Assembly: GCF_964340395.1 (NCBI RefSeq)
Contig: NC_135550.1
Coordinates: 11,322,408 to 11,386,407, forward strand
Length of the DNA: 64,000 bases
From: Glandiceps talaboti
Lineage: Eukaryota > Hemichordata > Enteropneusta > Spengelidae
Direction of reading: 5' to 3'
The notes beneath the pieces are model-generated. The model did not search any database. It was not told the origin of the DNA and saw only the letters and a program-made list of their open reading frames with translations. Of this stretch, positions 62,401-64,000 are shown piece after piece. The first letter of the stretch is position 1, and every line of letters starts with the position of its first letter. Position numbers and translations under genes: made by a program.

Positions 62401-63631
62401 AACGACTTTGACTAGACGTAGTGAGTGGAGATGATCGTAGTATTCATATAGGAAGTAGACTATAATCCATAAGGCACCACTGATAAGGTAACACTCAAGT
62501 GAGAATCTGGGATTGAAACCCTGGCCTTTAATGACGAAAAAGTTTACATCTTCTTCAGATTCAAAAGATGAGAAGAGAAACATTGGTGATATTAGCCAGA
62601 TATGTTATTGAAATTCACTGTAAATTCTTATAGTTTTAAGTTATTGCTATTGAAATTCTAATGATATATGTGTCCTTCTGATATGCAAGTAGATTTTGAG
62701 TTTAAATATATAATTATATCGAAAAGACTTGACTATGTAGTATGACTGTATCTCTTACACTGTCATATTTGTAATTTATCTTGGATAGATTCCTCCAGCT
62801 CCACCCAGACCAGACTTTGATGCATCTAGAGAAAAACTGCAAAAGTTAGGAGAAGGAGAGGGAACAATGACCAAAGAGGAATTTAACAAAATGAAACAAG
62901 AGCTTGAAGCGTGAGTTAACACACTATAGTGATTGTACACTCTTAGTGTGCTACTTTTCTTACTCTGTCTTTAAAGTATCATCAGTAAATATTGTGTTTA
63001 CTAATAATGTCATGCATTTAGATGCTGTTATGACTATTTCTGGGAAAATAATATAAAAATGACTTGATCATTAGATAGCATTGATTCACTGGTACTATTG
63101 CTGTGTAGTAGTTCCAAACTAGGTGTAAATATTTACCAACTGGTAGTGTATTTTCACCAAATCACTTAATCTTCTACAGATGTCACTGTACACAGTTCAG
63201 TGATGTAGACTTGCCATATGACCAAAATGTACTTGGTAAATAATTTACACTCAGAGTTCAGAACTACCAAGACAACAGCGTTTTCAGTAATTTTACCACT
63301 TTTGTAGCTCCTATTTATTTGCAATGTGTCATGACGTATTTATGATGTTCATCTTTGCTTCCTCTTTCTGAAAAACTTCAACATATGTGTCACGATTTGT
63401 GGTGACATCACTTCTTTCATTGTGGTACATAGACACTGTGCTATCAATGAATGAATGATAAATCTGTAATTTGTAACTGATGATGTTACTCTATTTTCTC
63501 ACTTTAGGGAATACCTAGCAACATTCAAAAAGACCGTTGCTATGCATGAAGTGTTTCTACAAAGACTAGCAGCTCATCCAGTGCTGAGAACTGATCATAA
63601 TTTCAGGGTATTCCTGGAATATGACCAAGAG
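59483..63631 (+). CDS. SNX6: SNX5/SNX6/SNX32-type sorting nexin, first 6 coding exons (runs off the window)
   Basis: PX-BAR sorting nexin that pairs with SNX1/2 on endosomes for retrograde sorting (retromer-linked/ESCPE-1). Exons: 59483-59488, 59577-59624, 60831-60935, 61993-62103, 62789-62910, 63508-63631; phases agree, 172 residues so far. Start [15 protein letters not shown] matches human SNX6 MMEGLDDGPDFLSEE. The PX region has [36 protein letters not shown] and [20 protein letters not shown]. Then come [20 protein letters not shown] and [20 protein letters not shown], both nearly identical to human SNX6/SNX5. The first coding exon is only ATGATG, chosen because it restores this N-terminus. 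The BAR domain lies past the right edge. The gene symbol is by best likeness; it is probably the pre-duplication ancestor of SNX5, 6 and 32. Confidence 0.93.
60232..60305. repeat. Two adjacent short palindromes in SNX intron 2
   Basis: 60232-60262 is ATCATAGACCC, ACACGTGT, then AGGTTCTATGAT, a near-perfect palindrome with one mismatch and one bulge. 60271-60305 has CCATGGAGGTA and TACCTCCATGG arms with a 13-base loop. Confidence 0.85.
62338..62464. repeat. Fold-back hairpin, about 43-bp arms
   Basis: CTACGATCATCTCCACTCAC and its reverse complement GTGAGTGGAGATGATCGTAG are exact; the outer arms (ATAGCCTATTTCCTATA / TATAGGAAGTAGACTAT) are near matches. Lies in SNX intron 4, next to the repeat shared with 36782-36884. 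Confidence 0.88.
62452..62540. repeat. Interspersed repeat copy shared with 36782-36884
   Basis: Matches listed under 36782-36884. The adjoining hairpin at 62338-62464 may be part of the same element. Confidence 0.6.
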
Positions 63632-63839
63632 GTAAGTAGTCTCACAGACAGTCCTTCTATGAAATTGAATATGATAGTATACAACATGTGAAGATGTAAG
63701 TAGACTGCGACTGCCATGGCTGAAATTCAGTAACACTGAATAAGTTTTGACAAGTACACCAGAAAAATTAAACCAGTTACAGTATTATGATTAAGTATGT
63801 TTATTAATGTCGTATCAGGTATGTAATAACAAATAGTGG

Positions 63840-63992
63840 CAGTGTTTTTGCTAAGGTTGGGAAACCCTGGTAGCAGAAATGGGGATTGTGATAAAAGTGC
63901 ATAGTTTCCAATACATTGTACCATATAATTTTGGTGGGGATCTCAGGTAGATTTTACCTACTTTAATAGTACTGCCCTTCACAAAAACACTG
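63840..63992. mobile_element. CAGTG-type MITE, copy 3 (153 bp)
   Basis: Begins CAGTGTTTTTGCTAAGG and ends CCCTTCACAAAAACACTG; the interior has TTGGGAAACCCTGGTAGCAG and ATTTTGGTGGGGA. Related to copies at 22373 and 57891. The target duplication is not clean (AGTGG / ATTGG). Confidence 0.7.
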
Positions 63993-64000
63993 ATTGGTTT

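Noticed and set aside
1-64000. LTR retrotransposon, endogenous virus or Polinton
   Set aside because: No paired long terminal repeats, and no integrase, capsid or envelope reading frames were seen; the reverse-transcriptase pieces are of non-LTR (LINE) type.

Overview
This is an AT-rich animal nuclear window. Its genes have many short exons with GT..AG introns of a few hundred bases to several kilobases, and transposon debris and microsatellites fill the spaces. The gene set (LPGAT1, PIGH, CCDC175, a divergent histone H3, MGME1, SNX5/6-type sorting nexin) and the mix of tRNA-derived SINE, CR1/L2-like LINE scraps, hAT and piggyBac-like non-autonomous elements fit a marine invertebrate. The single undivided SNX5/6/32-type gene argues against a vertebrate. 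An invertebrate deuterostome is my guess; the species cannot be fixed from sequence alone.

Layout: 1-3790 is repeat-rich with no convincing gene. 4134-19983 (+) is LPGAT1, with two alternative first coding exons inside a decayed tandem duplication. 20 to 25 kb is intergenic with small DNA elements and a palindromic element that begins seven bases after the LPGAT1 stop codon. 25189-29007 (-) is PIGH, with a 22-copy minisatellite in one intron and a degenerate extra copy of its third exon in another. PIGH and CCDC175 (29444-49750, +, 22 exons, 799 residues as assembled here) diverge from a 436-bp shared promoter. 50874-51958 (-) is a two-exon divergent H3. 54528-57578 (-) is MGME1, and 59483 to beyond the right edge (+) is the sorting nexin; these two are head to head, the arrangement I recall for human SNX5 and MGME1.

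The five ortholog calls rest on exon-by-exon matches with consistent splice phases, and four of the five give a full-length protein close to the human length (the nexin runs off the window). The genes work in unrelated pathways: phospholipid acylation, the first step of GPI-anchor synthesis, an uncharacterised coiled-coil protein, chromatin, mitochondrial DNA processing, and endosomal sorting. They share divergent promoters rather than a pathway.

The less ordinary parts are the duplicated LPGAT1 first exon, the divergent H3 with a rewritten tail, a four-copy family of about 340-370 bp fold-back elements whose two arms appear to change together, a 1.6-kb TTAA-flanked piggyBac-like derivative, and two 175-bp hAT MITEs with perfect 8-bp target duplications. 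I saw no LTR element, virus-like element, CRISPR array or tRNA/rRNA gene.
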